A DNA stretch of 64,000 nt from JAXLYX01 sp046351215 (GTDB lineage: Bacteria > Myxococcota_A > Polyangia > Polyangiales > Houyiibacteriaceae): NCBI GenBank assembly GCA_046351215.1, contig JAXLYX010000009.1, positions 62,001 to 126,000 on the forward strand. Direction: 5' to 3'. This document shows positions 36,671 to 44,491 of the stretch, piece by piece (within the stretch, counting starts at the first letter, position 1; every line of letters begins with the position of its first letter). The notes under the pieces were generated by a model. It ran no database searches, was not told where the DNA came from, and saw only the letters and a program-made list of their open reading frames with translations. The position numbers were made by a program, and so were the translations under genes.

Positions 36671-36776
36671 GCCAAATCGCCCGTGAACGGCTTGCGTCCT
36701 CGCGCCGAACCTCGAAATACCGGCGTATTCCTTCGGCTCGGCGCTGCGGGCGCGCTCGCTCCCGGGCGATTTTTCG
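36671..36776. repeat. REP-like palindromic element at the HAD 3' end
   Basis: An outer inverted repeat AAATCGCCCG (from about 36,673) pairs with CGGGCGATTT (ending 36,772). An inner imperfect arm pair centres on AAATACCGGCGTATTCC, with CGCCGA / TCGGCG ends. The T-run of ATTTTTCG follows. It could be a long terminator for the HAD gene or a dispersed repeat. The ISL3 element has inserted at its edge. Confidence 0.5.
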
Positions 36777-38165
36777 GGCTCTCCTGACGGACCCGTGGGT
36801 CATTTCCTCCCCGGTAGCGGCGGGCAGAGTCCTCCGAGCTTGAGCATGGCGAGCGCGATGAGGGGCTCGTGGGAGTGAAACCCGAAGGCCAGTCGGGTGA
36901 GGAGCCTGAGCTTGGTGTTTGCCGCCTCGACGCGGGCGTTCGAGAGCCGGAGCGTGAGCGTGGCGACGATGGTGTCGCGCTTGTCGCGAATCGAACGAGC
37001 GAGCTTCACGAAGGGGGCGAGCCTCGAGCGCGAGGCCCAGGCGACGAAGTAGTCGAGCATGTTCACGGCCTGCTGTCCCTGGTGCTTGAAGACGTCGCGC
37101 AGGTGCTCTTTGAGGAGGTAGGCACGGTAGAGGGGCCGGTTCTCCCGTTCGATGCTCACGAGGCTGACGCGTTGTTCCCTCGTGAGGTCCTCGGGGTTCT
37201 TCCAGAGCGCCCAGCGGGCCCCCTTGAGCGACTTCGCGCTCGCCTTCTGACCGCCGCGCCGGAGGTCGTTCCACACCGAGCGTCGCACCTCGTCGAGGGC
37301 CTTCGTGGCCCACTGCACGACGTGGAACGGGTCCATGCAGAGCGTCGCGTTCGGGCACCGTTCGCGGATGACGTTCGGAATCCACGAGGCCGCGTCCGCG
37401 CTGACGAGCTCGATCTTGCGGGAGCGTTCAGGACCGAGAGCATCGAAGAAGCGACCGAGGGTTGCCTCGTCCTTCCCAGGGCTCGCCCACAAGAGCCTGC
37501 CGGAATCGTGGTCGACGACGACTGTGAGGTAGCGATGCCCCTTGCGGTAGGAGACCTCGTCGATGCCGATGCGCGTGACGTTCGCGAAGGGGTCGAACGT
37601 CGCGCGCATGCTCTTCGCGACGCGTTCGAGAATCTTCCCGACGGTCCGCCACGCGATGCGCAGCAGCGACGCGAGCGTGGTCTTGTCCGTGCGCACCGCG
37701 AGCCACGTGACCTGGTCCTCGAACGCGCGCGTGAACGAGCTCCCCGGTCGCGCCCACGGTACGCGCTGCACGACGACGCCGTGCTCGGGACACCGCACAC
37801 GCGGCGCCTCGGCCTCGATGCGCGTCTCCTGAAGCCCGAAGTCGAGCGACCGCCACGACCGAACCCCGTCGCCGCGGTCGTACCCGGGACAGTGTCGACC
37901 GCACTGCGAGCACCGCCCCTCCTCCTTCCGAGTAGGGCGGACTCGGAGCACCAGGGCGGCGCCCTCCGGGCTCGCCCCCGACCACCGCACATCTTCCAGC
38001 ACGGCGCGCTCGACACCGAACGCGCGAAGCAACATCCTCGCGTTGCGCACTCCCCGCCACCTCTTGGTTCCGGCCTAGACAACCGAATCCTGCGGCGAAC
38101 GGGGGGTGCGCGCTCGTTTCAGCCTCCGAGGCCACCCACGGCTACGTCAGGAGAGCCATTTTTCG
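36769..38165. mobile_element. Complete ISL3-family insertion sequence with 8-bp target duplication
   Basis: The element is 36777-38157 (1381 bp). Terminal inverted repeats of 24 bases (36777-36800 and 38134-38157) begin GGCTCTCCTGACG and match at 21 of 24 positions. ATTTTTCG stands directly outside on both sides (36769-36776 and 38158-38165), an 8-bp direct repeat as ISL3 elements make. The single gene is an intact transposase. Intact ends, TSD and gene indicate a recent, probably still mobile insertion. Confidence 0.93.
36800..38050 (-). CDS. ISL3-family transposase
   Basis: A 416-residue DDE transposase. N-terminal zinc-finger Cys (CSQCGRHC ... VRCPEHG), a helix-turn-helix (DKTTLASLLRIAWRTVGKILERV), then the catalytic Asp in IGIDEVSYRKGHRYLTVVVD, the second in SADAASWIPNV...MDPFHVVQ, and the Glu in SNARVEAANTKLRLL, matching the IS204/IS1001/IS1096/IS1165 group. 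The stop overlaps the last base of the left inverted repeat. Start codon is GTG 38050 or ATG 38035 (MLLRAFG). No frameshift or internal stop. Confidence 0.93.
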   Translation of the reverse strand: MRNARMLLRAFGVERAVLEDVRWSGASPEGAALVLRVRPTRKEEGRCSQCGRHCPGYDRGDGVRSWRSLDFGLQETRIEAEAPRVRCPEHGVVVQRVPWARPGSSFTRAFEDQVTWLAVRTDKTTLASLLRIAWRTVGKILERVAKSMRATFDPFANVTRIGIDEVSYRKGHRYLTVVVDHDSGRLLWASPGKDEATLGRFFDALGPERSRKIELVSADAASWIPNVIRERCPNATLCMDPFHVVQWATKALDEVRRSVWNDLRRGGQKASAKSLKGARWALWKNPEDLTREQRVSLVSIERENRPLYRAYLLKEHLRDVFKHQGQQAVNMLDYFVAWASRSRLAPFVKLARSIRDKRDTIVATLTLRLSNARVEAANTKLRLLTRLAFGFHSHEPLIALAMLKLGGLCPPLPGRK

Positions 38166-38193
38166 ACACCTCTCGTGCCCGGCGGGCTCCGCG

Positions 38194-39066
38194 TCAGACG
38201 CGGAAGGGCGTGCCGAGCTCGCGCGTCAATCCGACGAAGGCCTCGTCGATGCGCCGCATCAACGGCCTCTCGCCGGTGCCGATCGTCACGCCGTCGAGCG
38301 TGGCGACCGGGACGATCCGCGCTCCCGTACCGGTCAGGAAGCACTCGTCGGCCTCGAGGAGATCGAAGCGCGAGAGCGAGGCCTCGCGGGCCGGGACGCC
38401 GAGCCTCGCGGCCAGCTCGAGGACGCTCCGCCGCGTGATGCCGCCGAGCGCGCCGTCGGTCGTCGGGGGCGTGAGCAGCTCGCCCCTCTGCGCGACGAAG
38501 ACGTTCGCCACGGCCGCCTCGGCGACCAGGCCGCGCACGTTGAGGACCAGCGCCTCGTCCGCGCCGCGGAGCCGGCTCTCGCGCTTCGCGAGCACGCTGT
38601 TCAGGTAGTTGAGGCTCTTCACCCGCGGATCGAGCTGATCCGGCCCCGGCTTGCGGTTGCTCGCCGTGATCATGTCGAGGCCGCGTGCGCGCTTCTCGGC
38701 CGGGAAGAGCGTGATGTCCGAGACGATGCAGATCGTCACGGGATCCTTGCACGTCGTCGGATCGACGCCGAGCGGGCCCTCGCCGCGCGTCACGACCAGG
38801 CGGATGTAGGCGTCGTCGCGGCCGTGCGCGCGACAGGTCGAGAGCACGATCTCGCGCATGCGGGCGACGCCGCCGGGGAGGGCGAGCCCGATCGCGGCGG
38901 CCCCGATCTCGAGTCGACGCAGGTGATCGTCCAGGCGGAATACGGCCCCGGCGTTCACGCGGATGCCCTCGAAGACCCCGTCTCCGTAGAGGAGGCCGTG
39001 GTCGAGCACCGAGACCCGCGCTTCGTTCGCCGCGCAGATCCGCCCATCGATCGCGATCGTCGTCAT
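38194..39066 (-). CDS. Branched-chain-type aminotransferase (class IV PLP enzyme)
   Basis: A 290-residue fold-type IV PLP enzyme. N-terminus SVLDHGLLYGDGVFEGIRV, PLP Lys in KSLNYLNSVLAK, and LTGTGARIVPVATLDG are characteristic of IlvE/D-amino-acid aminotransferase proteins. It would transfer amino groups between branched-chain amino acids (or D-amino acids or 4-amino-4-deoxychorismate-like substrates) and 2-oxo acids. Its ATG overlaps the IclR gene's stop (ATGA), so the regulator is co-transcribed; this hints at catabolic use rather than housekeeping ilvE, but sequence alone does not decide. Confidence 0.85.
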   Translation of the reverse strand: MTTIAIDGRICAANEARVSVLDHGLLYGDGVFEGIRVNAGAVFRLDDHLRRLEIGAAAIGLALPGGVARMREIVLSTCRAHGRDDAYIRLVVTRGEGPLGVDPTTCKDPVTICIVSDITLFPAEKRARGLDMITASNRKPGPDQLDPRVKSLNYLNSVLAKRESRLRGADEALVLNVRGLVAEAAVANVFVAQRGELLTPPTTDGALGGITRRSVLELAARLGVPAREASLSRFDLLEADECFLTGTGARIVPVATLDGVTIGTGERPLMRRIDEAFVGLTRELGTPFRV

Positions 39067-39848
39067 GTCCCTTTCCCTTCGAGCCGGCGCGCGATGCGCG
39101 CGGCGGCCTGTTCGAGCCGCTCGGCGAGCCGATCCCCGCCGAGCGCCGCGAAGCGCTCTTGCGCGCATGCCAGCGCGAGCGCTCCGACCATCGTCCCATC
39201 CGTCGTCCGGATCGCGGCCGAGACGACCGCGAGGCCCGGAACCCACTCGCTGACGTTCGTCGCGTGGCCGAGGCGTCTCGCGTCCTCGATGCGCGCTTCG
39301 AGCGTCTCCTTCGCGACCGGCGTGCGCTCCGTGAACGCCTCGAGCGGGTAGCGGGGCTTCTTAAGCTTGTCCGGCGCGAAGGCGAGGAAGAGCCGGCCCG
39401 CGGCCGTCGCGTGGACAGGCACCCGGGCGCCCACGGTCGGCGCGGCCCGGAGGAGACCCGTGCCCTGCACCTCGTCGAGGACCACGAGCTCGCCCCCGCG
39501 CGCGCCGACGACGAAGAGGGTCTCGCCGACCGATTTCGCCTCCTCCTCGAGCACGGGGCGAGCGGCGGCCACGAGGGGATCCCGCGCGAGCACGCCGAGG
39601 CCGAGGGCGACGAGGGCCATGCCGGGGCGGTAGAGGCCGGCGTCGTCCTTCTCGACGAGGCCGCGACGGACGAGGACACCGAGCAGGCGATGCGCGGTCG
39701 ATTTCGGCAACCCGAGCGCGCGCGCGATCGCGCTCACGCCGAGGGCGGAGCGCTCCTCGTGGAGATGGAAGAGCACGTCGAACGCCCGCTCGATCGCGGC
39801 CGTCCCTTCGCCCGTCGTTCCGCCATGTGGAACGCTGTTCCCTTCCAT
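39063..39848 (-). CDS. IclR-family transcriptional regulator
   Basis: A 261-residue protein. Winged helix at about 15-75 (AIERAFDVLFHLHEE, GLPKSTAHRLLGVLVRRGLV) and an effector-binding GAF-like domain (VPVHATAAGRLFLAF, TNVSEWVPGLAVVSAAI). It probably controls the coupled aminotransferase and the divergent symporter at 39920. TACCAT (39860-39855) ends 6 bases before the ATG, implying a leaderless message. Two palindromes overlap the start (see site entry), consistent with autoregulation. Confidence 0.92.
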   Translation of the reverse strand: MEGNSVPHGGTTGEGTAAIERAFDVLFHLHEERSALGVSAIARALGLPKSTAHRLLGVLVRRGLVEKDDAGLYRPGMALVALGLGVLARDPLVAAARPVLEEEAKSVGETLFVVGARGGELVVLDEVQGTGLLRAAPTVGARVPVHATAAGRLFLAFAPDKLKKPRYPLEAFTERTPVAKETLEARIEDARRLGHATNVSEWVPGLAVVSAAIRTTDGTMVGALALACAQERFAALGGDRLAERLEQAAARIARRLEGKGT

Positions 39849-39853
39849 GGAAC
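39817..39853. promoter_or_regulatory. Tandem palindromes GTTCC-N7-GGAAC at the iclR start (probable operator)
   Basis: Copies at 39817-39833 (GTTCCgccatgtGGAAC) and 39837-39853 (GTTCCcttccatGGAAC), 20 bases apart centre to centre, so on the same DNA face two turns apart. The second covers the predicted transcription start and ATG of the IclR gene; the first lies inside its first codons. A dimer pair bound here would block iclR transcription. Confidence 0.65.
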
Positions 39854-39919
39854 GATGGTAGCGGTCGCAAGGAGGACGTCAAGGCAGGCGGGGGACCGCG
39901 CCCGTGGTAGGAATCCGCG

Positions 39920-41245
39920 ATGGGAGGGCCGATGGAGGAACGAACGAAGGGGCCTTGGTACCGCTCGGGGACCTTCTACATCTTCCTCGGGCTCGGGCTC
40001 GGCGTGGCGCTCGGGGGCTTCCTCCCGGCCGATCGCCATCCCGAGGCCTACCAGCTCTTCCGCTTCCTCTCGAAGGCCTTCGTCTCCCTGATCAAGGGCC
40101 TCATCGTGCCCCTCCTCGTCTCGACGATCGTGGTCGGCGTGGCGCAGACGGGCGACATCAAGGCCGTCGGGCGGATGGGCGGCAAGGCGCTCCTCTACTT
40201 CGAGCTCGTCACGACGATCGCGCTCTTCGTCGGCCTCTTCGTCGCGAACGTGCTGCGGCCGGGCGACGGGCTGCCGCTCGACCGCGCGGCGACCGCGGAG
40301 GGCGTGATCCCGCAGCATCCGCCCTCGGGATGGGAGCTCGCCCTGCACCTCTTCCCTTCGAACGTCGTGGAGCACGCGGCGAAGGGCGAGATCCTGCAGG
40401 TCGTCGTCTTCTCCGTGCTCTTCGGCATCGCGCTCACGCGGGTCGGCGAGGTCGGACGGCCGGTCGGCTCGTTCTTCGAGGGCGTGGCGAAGGTCATGTT
40501 CGCCTACACGGACATGATCATGAAGCTGACGCCGATCGGCGTCTTCGGCGCCATGGCCTACAACGTGAGCCACATGGCCGCCGGCCACGAGGTCGCGGGC
40601 GAGGTGATCCGCGGCTGGCCCGCGGTGCTCTACCTGCTCGGGCGGTACGCGCGCCTCGTCGGCAGCCTCTACCTCGCGCTCGGCCTGCTCTTCCTCTTCG
40701 TCTTCCTGCCCGTCCTCTTCCTCGTGCGGGTGCGTCCGCTCGACTTCTTCCGCGCGATCCGCGAGCCGATGATCACGGCGTTCAGCACGGCCTCGAGCGA
40801 GGCCGCCCTGCCTCGGCTCCTCGAGGTGCTCGTCGACTTCGGCGTCCCCCGTCGCGTCGCGAGCTTCGTGCTGCCCGCCGGGTATTCGTTCAACCTCGAC
40901 GGCTCGACGCTCTACCTCGTGCTCGCGAGCCTCACGATCGCGCAGGCCGCGGGCGTGGAGATGTCGATCGGGCAGCAGCTCGTGATGCTCTCGACCTTCC
41001 TCCTCACGTCGAAGGGAGTGGCCGGCGTGCCGCGCGCGACGCTCGTGATCATCGCGGGGACCTGCGCGGGCTTCGGGCTCCCGGGCGAGGCCGGCATCGC
41101 GATGATCCTCGCCGTCGACGAGGTGATGGACATGGCGCGCACCGTCACGAACGTCACGGGCAACGCGCTCGCCTCCGTCGTCATCGCCCGCTGGGAGGGC
41201 GTGTTCGGCGTGCCCGACGAGGCGCCGCCTCCGGAGTCGGCCTGA
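39920..41245 (+). CDS. Dicarboxylate/amino acid:cation symporter (SDF/DAACS family)
   Basis: A 441-residue membrane protein with about eight helices and two re-entrant loops. The signatures are clear: STASSEAALPR (HP1 serine-rich), PAGYSFNLDGSTLYL, SKGVAGVPRA (HP2), and AVDEVMDMARTVTNVTGN, with the Asp/Arg substrate-binding residues. Such proteins import C4-dicarboxylates or glutamate/aspartate with Na+ or H+. TAGGAA (39908-39913) lies 6 bases before the ATG, suggesting leaderless expression. It is divergent from iclR and overlaps the convergent TetR gene by 65 bases at its 3' end. Confidence 0.92.
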   Translation: MGGPMEERTKGPWYRSGTFYIFLGLGLGVALGGFLPADRHPEAYQLFRFLSKAFVSLIKGLIVPLLVSTIVVGVAQTGDIKAVGRMGGKALLYFELVTTIALFVGLFVANVLRPGDGLPLDRAATAEGVIPQHPPSGWELALHLFPSNVVEHAAKGEILQVVVFSVLFGIALTRVGEVGRPVGSFFEGVAKVMFAYTDMIMKLTPIGVFGAMAYNVSHMAAGHEVAGEVIRGWPAVLYLLGRYARLVGSLYLALGLLFLFVFLPVLFLVRVRPLDFFRAIREPMITAFSTASSEAALPRLLEVLVDFGVPRRVASFVLPAGYSFNLDGSTLYLVLASLTIAQAAGVEMSIGQQLVMLSTFLLTSKGVAGVPRATLVIIAGTCAGFGLPGEAGIAMILAVDEVMDMARTVTNVTGNALASVVIARWEGVFGVPDEAPPPESA

Positions 41246-41867
41246 GCTTCGCGTGCACCATCTCGCGCAGGGCGCCGATCATCCGCGGGTAGCTGCGATC
41301 GCCGAGGAAGCTCGCATAGAGCGAGACGCCGGAGGTGAGCGCGAGCAGCAGGGTGACGACGGCGTCGACGTCGGTCCCCGCGGGGAGCTCGCCGCGGGCC
41401 TCCGCCCGACGGAGGAGGTCCGAGAGGATCCGATCGGTCCGCACGGGGCAGCGCGCGATCGCTCGCGCGAGCTCCTCGTCGCTCCGCATCTCGCGGGCCG
41501 TGCCGGCGAGGAAGACGAGCAGGCTCTCGTCCCGCTCGTGGAGAGCGAGCGAGCCGTCGAAGAGTGCGTCGAGCTGGGCGACGAGGCTGCCCGCCTTCGC
41601 GGCGGCCGCGTAGGTCTCGGCGAGCTCCCGCTCCGACGCCCGGAAGACCGTGACGTAGAGATCGAGCTTCGACTGGAAGTAGTGGTAGAGGGTCGCCGTC
41701 GTGACCTCGGCCTCGTCCGCGATCTGCCGGTTCCGGGCGTTCGCGTACCCCTGCTCGGCGAAGACCCTCCGCGCCGCGCGGACGATGCGGTCGTGCGTCT
41801 CCTCGGACGAGCCGCCCTTCGGCCGTCCCGGTCTCGCCTTCTCGCTCCCGGCTCGCGCTCTCGCCAT
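41181..41867 (-). CDS. TetR/AcrR-family transcriptional regulator
   Basis: A 228-residue repressor. HTH at about 25-70 (IVRAARRVFAEQGYANARNRQIADEAEVTTATLYHYFQSK in segments), then an all-helical ligand domain. A basic tail RRARRTRPPSGR is unusual and is encoded by the 65 bases that overlap antisense with the symporter's end. TAGGTT (41881-41876) lies 8 bases before the ATG. It is divergent from the luciferase-like oxidoreductase at 41966 and may repress it. Confidence 0.9.
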   Translation of the reverse strand: MARARAGSEKARPGRPKGGSSEETHDRIVRAARRVFAEQGYANARNRQIADEAEVTTATLYHYFQSKLDLYVTVFRASERELAETYAAAAKAGSLVAQLDALFDGSLALHERDESLLVFLAGTAREMRSDEELARAIARCPVRTDRILSDLLRRAEARGELPAGTDVDAVVTLLLALTSGVSLYASFLGDRSYPRMIGALREMVHAKLRPTPEAAPRRARRTRPPSGR

Positions 41868-41965
41868 CGCTCCCGAACCTAACCGATCGGCGGATCGATT
41901 GTCGCCGTTGCCCCGGCGTCGTGGGTCGCCATCATGGACGGGTCCCCCGATCGAAAGGCCGACCG

Positions 41966-42838
41966 ATGCGGTTCTCCTACGCCGAAGCGATGTGCGATCC
42001 GAGCTACTACGTGCACCTGGCGAAGGCCGCCGAGGAGGCGGGGTACGACTCGATGACGGTGCCCGACAGCATCTGCTACCCGGAGCACTCGGACGCCAAG
42101 TACCCGTACAACGGCACGGGGGAGCGGCAGTTCCTCGAGGACAAGCCGATCATCGAGCCGTTCACGCTGATCCCCGCGCTCGGCGCCGTGACCTCGCGCA
42201 TCCGCTTCGCGACCTACGTCGTGAAGCTCCCGATCCGCTCGCCCGTCCTCGTCGCCAAGTCGGTGACCTCGGTCGCCGTGATGACGAACGACCGCTTCTC
42301 CTTCGGCGTCGGCACGAGCCCGTGGCCCGAGGACTTCCAGGTCTGCTTCCAGGACTGGAAGACCCGCGGCAAGCGCATGGACGAGATGATCGAGATCATC
42401 CGCGGCCTCGCGAAGGGCGGCTTCTACGAATTCCACAGCCCGCACTACGACATCCCGCGCATCAAGCTCTGCCCGGTGCCGAATCGGCCGGTGCCGATCC
42501 TGATCGGCGGTCATGCCGAGGCCGCGCTCGCCCGCGCCGCCCGCCTCGGCGACGGATGGATGTTCGCCGGCGGCAAGACGGACGAGCTCGTCACCTGCCT
42601 CGCACGCCTCACGGAGCTGCGGAAGCAGCACGGCACCGAGAACCAGCCCTTCGAGGTCCACGCGGCCTCGATCGACGGCTTCACCCTCGACGGAGTGAAG
42701 CGGCTCGAGGATCTCGGAGTCACCGATCTCGTCGTCGGCTTCCGCAACGCCTACGCCGAGCAGCAGGACTCGCAGCCGCTCGACGTGAAGCTCGCGATGC
42801 TGCGGAAGTACGCGGACAAGATCATCGCGAAGCTGTGA
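41966..42838 (+). CDS. Luciferase-like (LLM class) flavin- or F420-dependent oxidoreductase
   Basis: A 290-residue TIM-barrel protein of the bacterial-luciferase-like superfamily (YHLAKAAEEAGYDSMTVPDS, RIRFATYVVKLPIRSPVLVAKSVTS, RFSFGVGTSPWPEDF, PILIGGHAEAALARAARLGDGW). Members use FMN or F420. The substrate is unknown. GAAAGG precedes the ATG at 41966. It is regulated perhaps by the divergent TetR gene. Confidence 0.88.
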   Translation: MRFSYAEAMCDPSYYVHLAKAAEEAGYDSMTVPDSICYPEHSDAKYPYNGTGERQFLEDKPIIEPFTLIPALGAVTSRIRFATYVVKLPIRSPVLVAKSVTSVAVMTNDRFSFGVGTSPWPEDFQVCFQDWKTRGKRMDEMIEIIRGLAKGGFYEFHSPHYDIPRIKLCPVPNRPVPILIGGHAEAALARAARLGDGWMFAGGKTDELVTCLARLTELRKQHGTENQPFEVHAASIDGFTLDGVKRLEDLGVTDLVVGFRNAYAEQQDSQPLDVKLAMLRKYADKIIAKL

Positions 42839-42864
42839 GCGGGCCGCGACGCGGGCCCACGCTC
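42837..42864. terminator. Bidirectional hairpin overlapping two convergent stop codons
   Basis: GAGC and GGGCC (42837-42845) pair with GGCCC and GCTC (42854-42864, AC bulge). It covers the TGA of the LLM gene and the TCA (stop) of ilvA. Confidence 0.5.
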
Positions 42865-44380
42865 AGGCGAGGAAGAGGCGGTACGCGGGATTCTCCGACT
42901 CCTGCGTGTGCTCGTATCCGAGCTCGACGAGGAATCGCTCGAACGCCTCGACTTCCTCGCCCGGCACCTGCAGCCCCGCGAGCACCCGGCCGTAGGCCGC
43001 TCCGTGGTTGCGGTAGTGGAAGAGGCTGATGTTCCAGCGGCCGGCGAGGCGGGTGAGGAAGTTGCTGAGCGCCCCCGGTCGCTCGGGGAATTCGAAGCGG
43101 ACGATGCGCTCGTCTCGCAGGCCCGGGACCCGGCCTCCGACCATGAACCGCACGTGCAGGCCGGCGAGCTCGTTGCCCGTGAGGTCGACGACGGGGAAGC
43201 CCGCGCCCTCGAGCCGTCCGAGGACCTGATCGCGTCCGCGAAGCCCGTCGGGCAGGCCGATGCCGACGAAGACGTGGGCCAGCTTCGGATCGGCGTAGCG
43301 GTAGTTGAACTCGGTGATCGCGCGATCCCCGAGGCAGTGCAGGAACTCGAGGAAGCTGCCGGGGCGCTCGGGGATCTCGACGGCGAGGAGGGCCTCGCGG
43401 TGCTCGCCGATCTCGGCACGCTCGACCACGTGGCGGAGGCGATCGAAGTTCACGTTCGCCCCGGATTCGATGGCGACGAGGGTCTTGCCCGTCACGCCCC
43501 GCTCCTCGACCCACCGCTTGAGGCCGGCGACCGCGAGCGCGCCCGCCGGCTCCGCGAGCGTGCGCGTGGCCTCGAAGACGTCCTTCATCGCGCCGCAGAT
43601 CTCGTCGGTCGAGACGAGGACGACCTCGTCGACGTAGGCGCGCGCGAGCTCGAAGGGCAGCTGGCCGACCTGCTTCACGGCGACGCCGTCGGCGAAGAGG
43701 CCCACGCGCTCGAGGACGGTGCGGCGTCCGTCGCGCAGCGCCGCGTGGAGGCAGGCCGCGTCGTCCGGCTCGACGCCGATCACGCGGACCTCCGGGTAGA
43801 GGGCCTTCACGTAGGCCGCGACGCCGGCGACGAGGCCGCCGCCACCGACGGGCACGAAGATCGCGTCGAGCGGACCCCGATGCTGGCGCAGGATCTCGAG
43901 GGCGACCGTGCCCTGGCCGGCGATCACGTCGAGGTCGTCGTAGGGGTGCACGAAGACGAGGCCTTCGCTCTCGCCGATGCGTCGGGCCGCGGCGTAGGCG
44001 TCGTCGTAGGAATCGCCTTCGAGCACGACCTCGGCCCCGCGTGCCCGCACCGCCTCGACCTTGATGCTCGGGGTCGTGCGCGGCATCGCGATCACCGCGC
44101 GCACGCCGAGCCGCTGGGCGGCGAGGGCGACGCCCTGCGCGTGGTTGCCGGCCGAGGCGGCGATGACCCCGCGGCCCCGCTCCTCCGGCGAGAGATGGGC
44201 CATGCGGTTGTACGCGCCCCGGATCTTGAACGAGAACACGCCGGGATGGGCGTCCTCGCGCTTCAGGAAGACCTCGTTGCCGAGCTCGCGCGAGAGCTTC
44301 GGCGCCGGATCGAGCGGGGTCTCCGAGACCACGTCGTAGACGCGGGCTTTCAGGATCCGCTCCAGCATTCGGTCGGCCAT
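42863..44380 (-). CDS. ilvA: Threonine ammonia-lyase, biosynthetic type
   Basis: A 505-residue PLP enzyme that deaminates threonine to 2-oxobutanoate, the first step to isoleucine. PLP Lys in VFSFKIRGAYN, the Ser/Thr loop SAGNHAQGVALAA, the phosphate-binding VGGGGLVAGVAA, then two ACT-like regulatory regions (EHREALLAVEIPERPGSFLEF; RIVRFEFPERPGALSNFLTRL) that mediate isoleucine feedback, the long (IlvA) rather than short catabolic form. TAGCGT (44392-44387) lies exactly 6 bases before the ATG, a leaderless layout. Confidence 0.95.
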   Translation of the reverse strand: MADRMLERILKARVYDVVSETPLDPAPKLSRELGNEVFLKREDAHPGVFSFKIRGAYNRMAHLSPEERGRGVIAASAGNHAQGVALAAQRLGVRAVIAMPRTTPSIKVEAVRARGAEVVLEGDSYDDAYAAARRIGESEGLVFVHPYDDLDVIAGQGTVALEILRQHRGPLDAIFVPVGGGGLVAGVAAYVKALYPEVRVIGVEPDDAACLHAALRDGRRTVLERVGLFADGVAVKQVGQLPFELARAYVDEVVLVSTDEICGAMKDVFEATRTLAEPAGALAVAGLKRWVEERGVTGKTLVAIESGANVNFDRLRHVVERAEIGEHREALLAVEIPERPGSFLEFLHCLGDRAITEFNYRYADPKLAHVFVGIGLPDGLRGRDQVLGRLEGAGFPVVDLTGNELAGLHVRFMVGGRVPGLRDERIVRFEFPERPGALSNFLTRLAGRWNISLFHYRNHGAAYGRVLAGLQVPGEEVEAFERFLVELGYEHTQESENPAYRLFLA

Positions 44381-44433
44381 GGCCGAACGCTAGCAGGTCA
44401 TCCGCGGCGCCGCCTTCCGTGGACGGAAGCGGA

Positions 44434-44466
44434 ACGGGCCGCCTCCCTCGGGGAGATGCGGCCCGT
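44434..44466 (-). terminator. Hairpin after the SulP gene
   Basis: ACGGGCCGC / GCGGCCCGT (9 pairs) continues inward as CTCCC / GGGAG with a TCG loop. It lies 26 bases past the SulP stop and upstream of the ilvA promoter. No U-run. A separate perfect palindrome CTTCCGT-GG-ACGGAAG is at 44414-44429. Confidence 0.55.
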
Positions 44467-44491
44467 CGCGCGGCGCGGAGAGCTGCTCCGC

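Noticed and set aside
38171..38190. Rho-independent terminator of the aminotransferase gene (GCCCG-G-CGGGC, 38177-38187)
   Set aside because: Short stem with a one-base loop and an A-run rather than a U-run on the needed strand.
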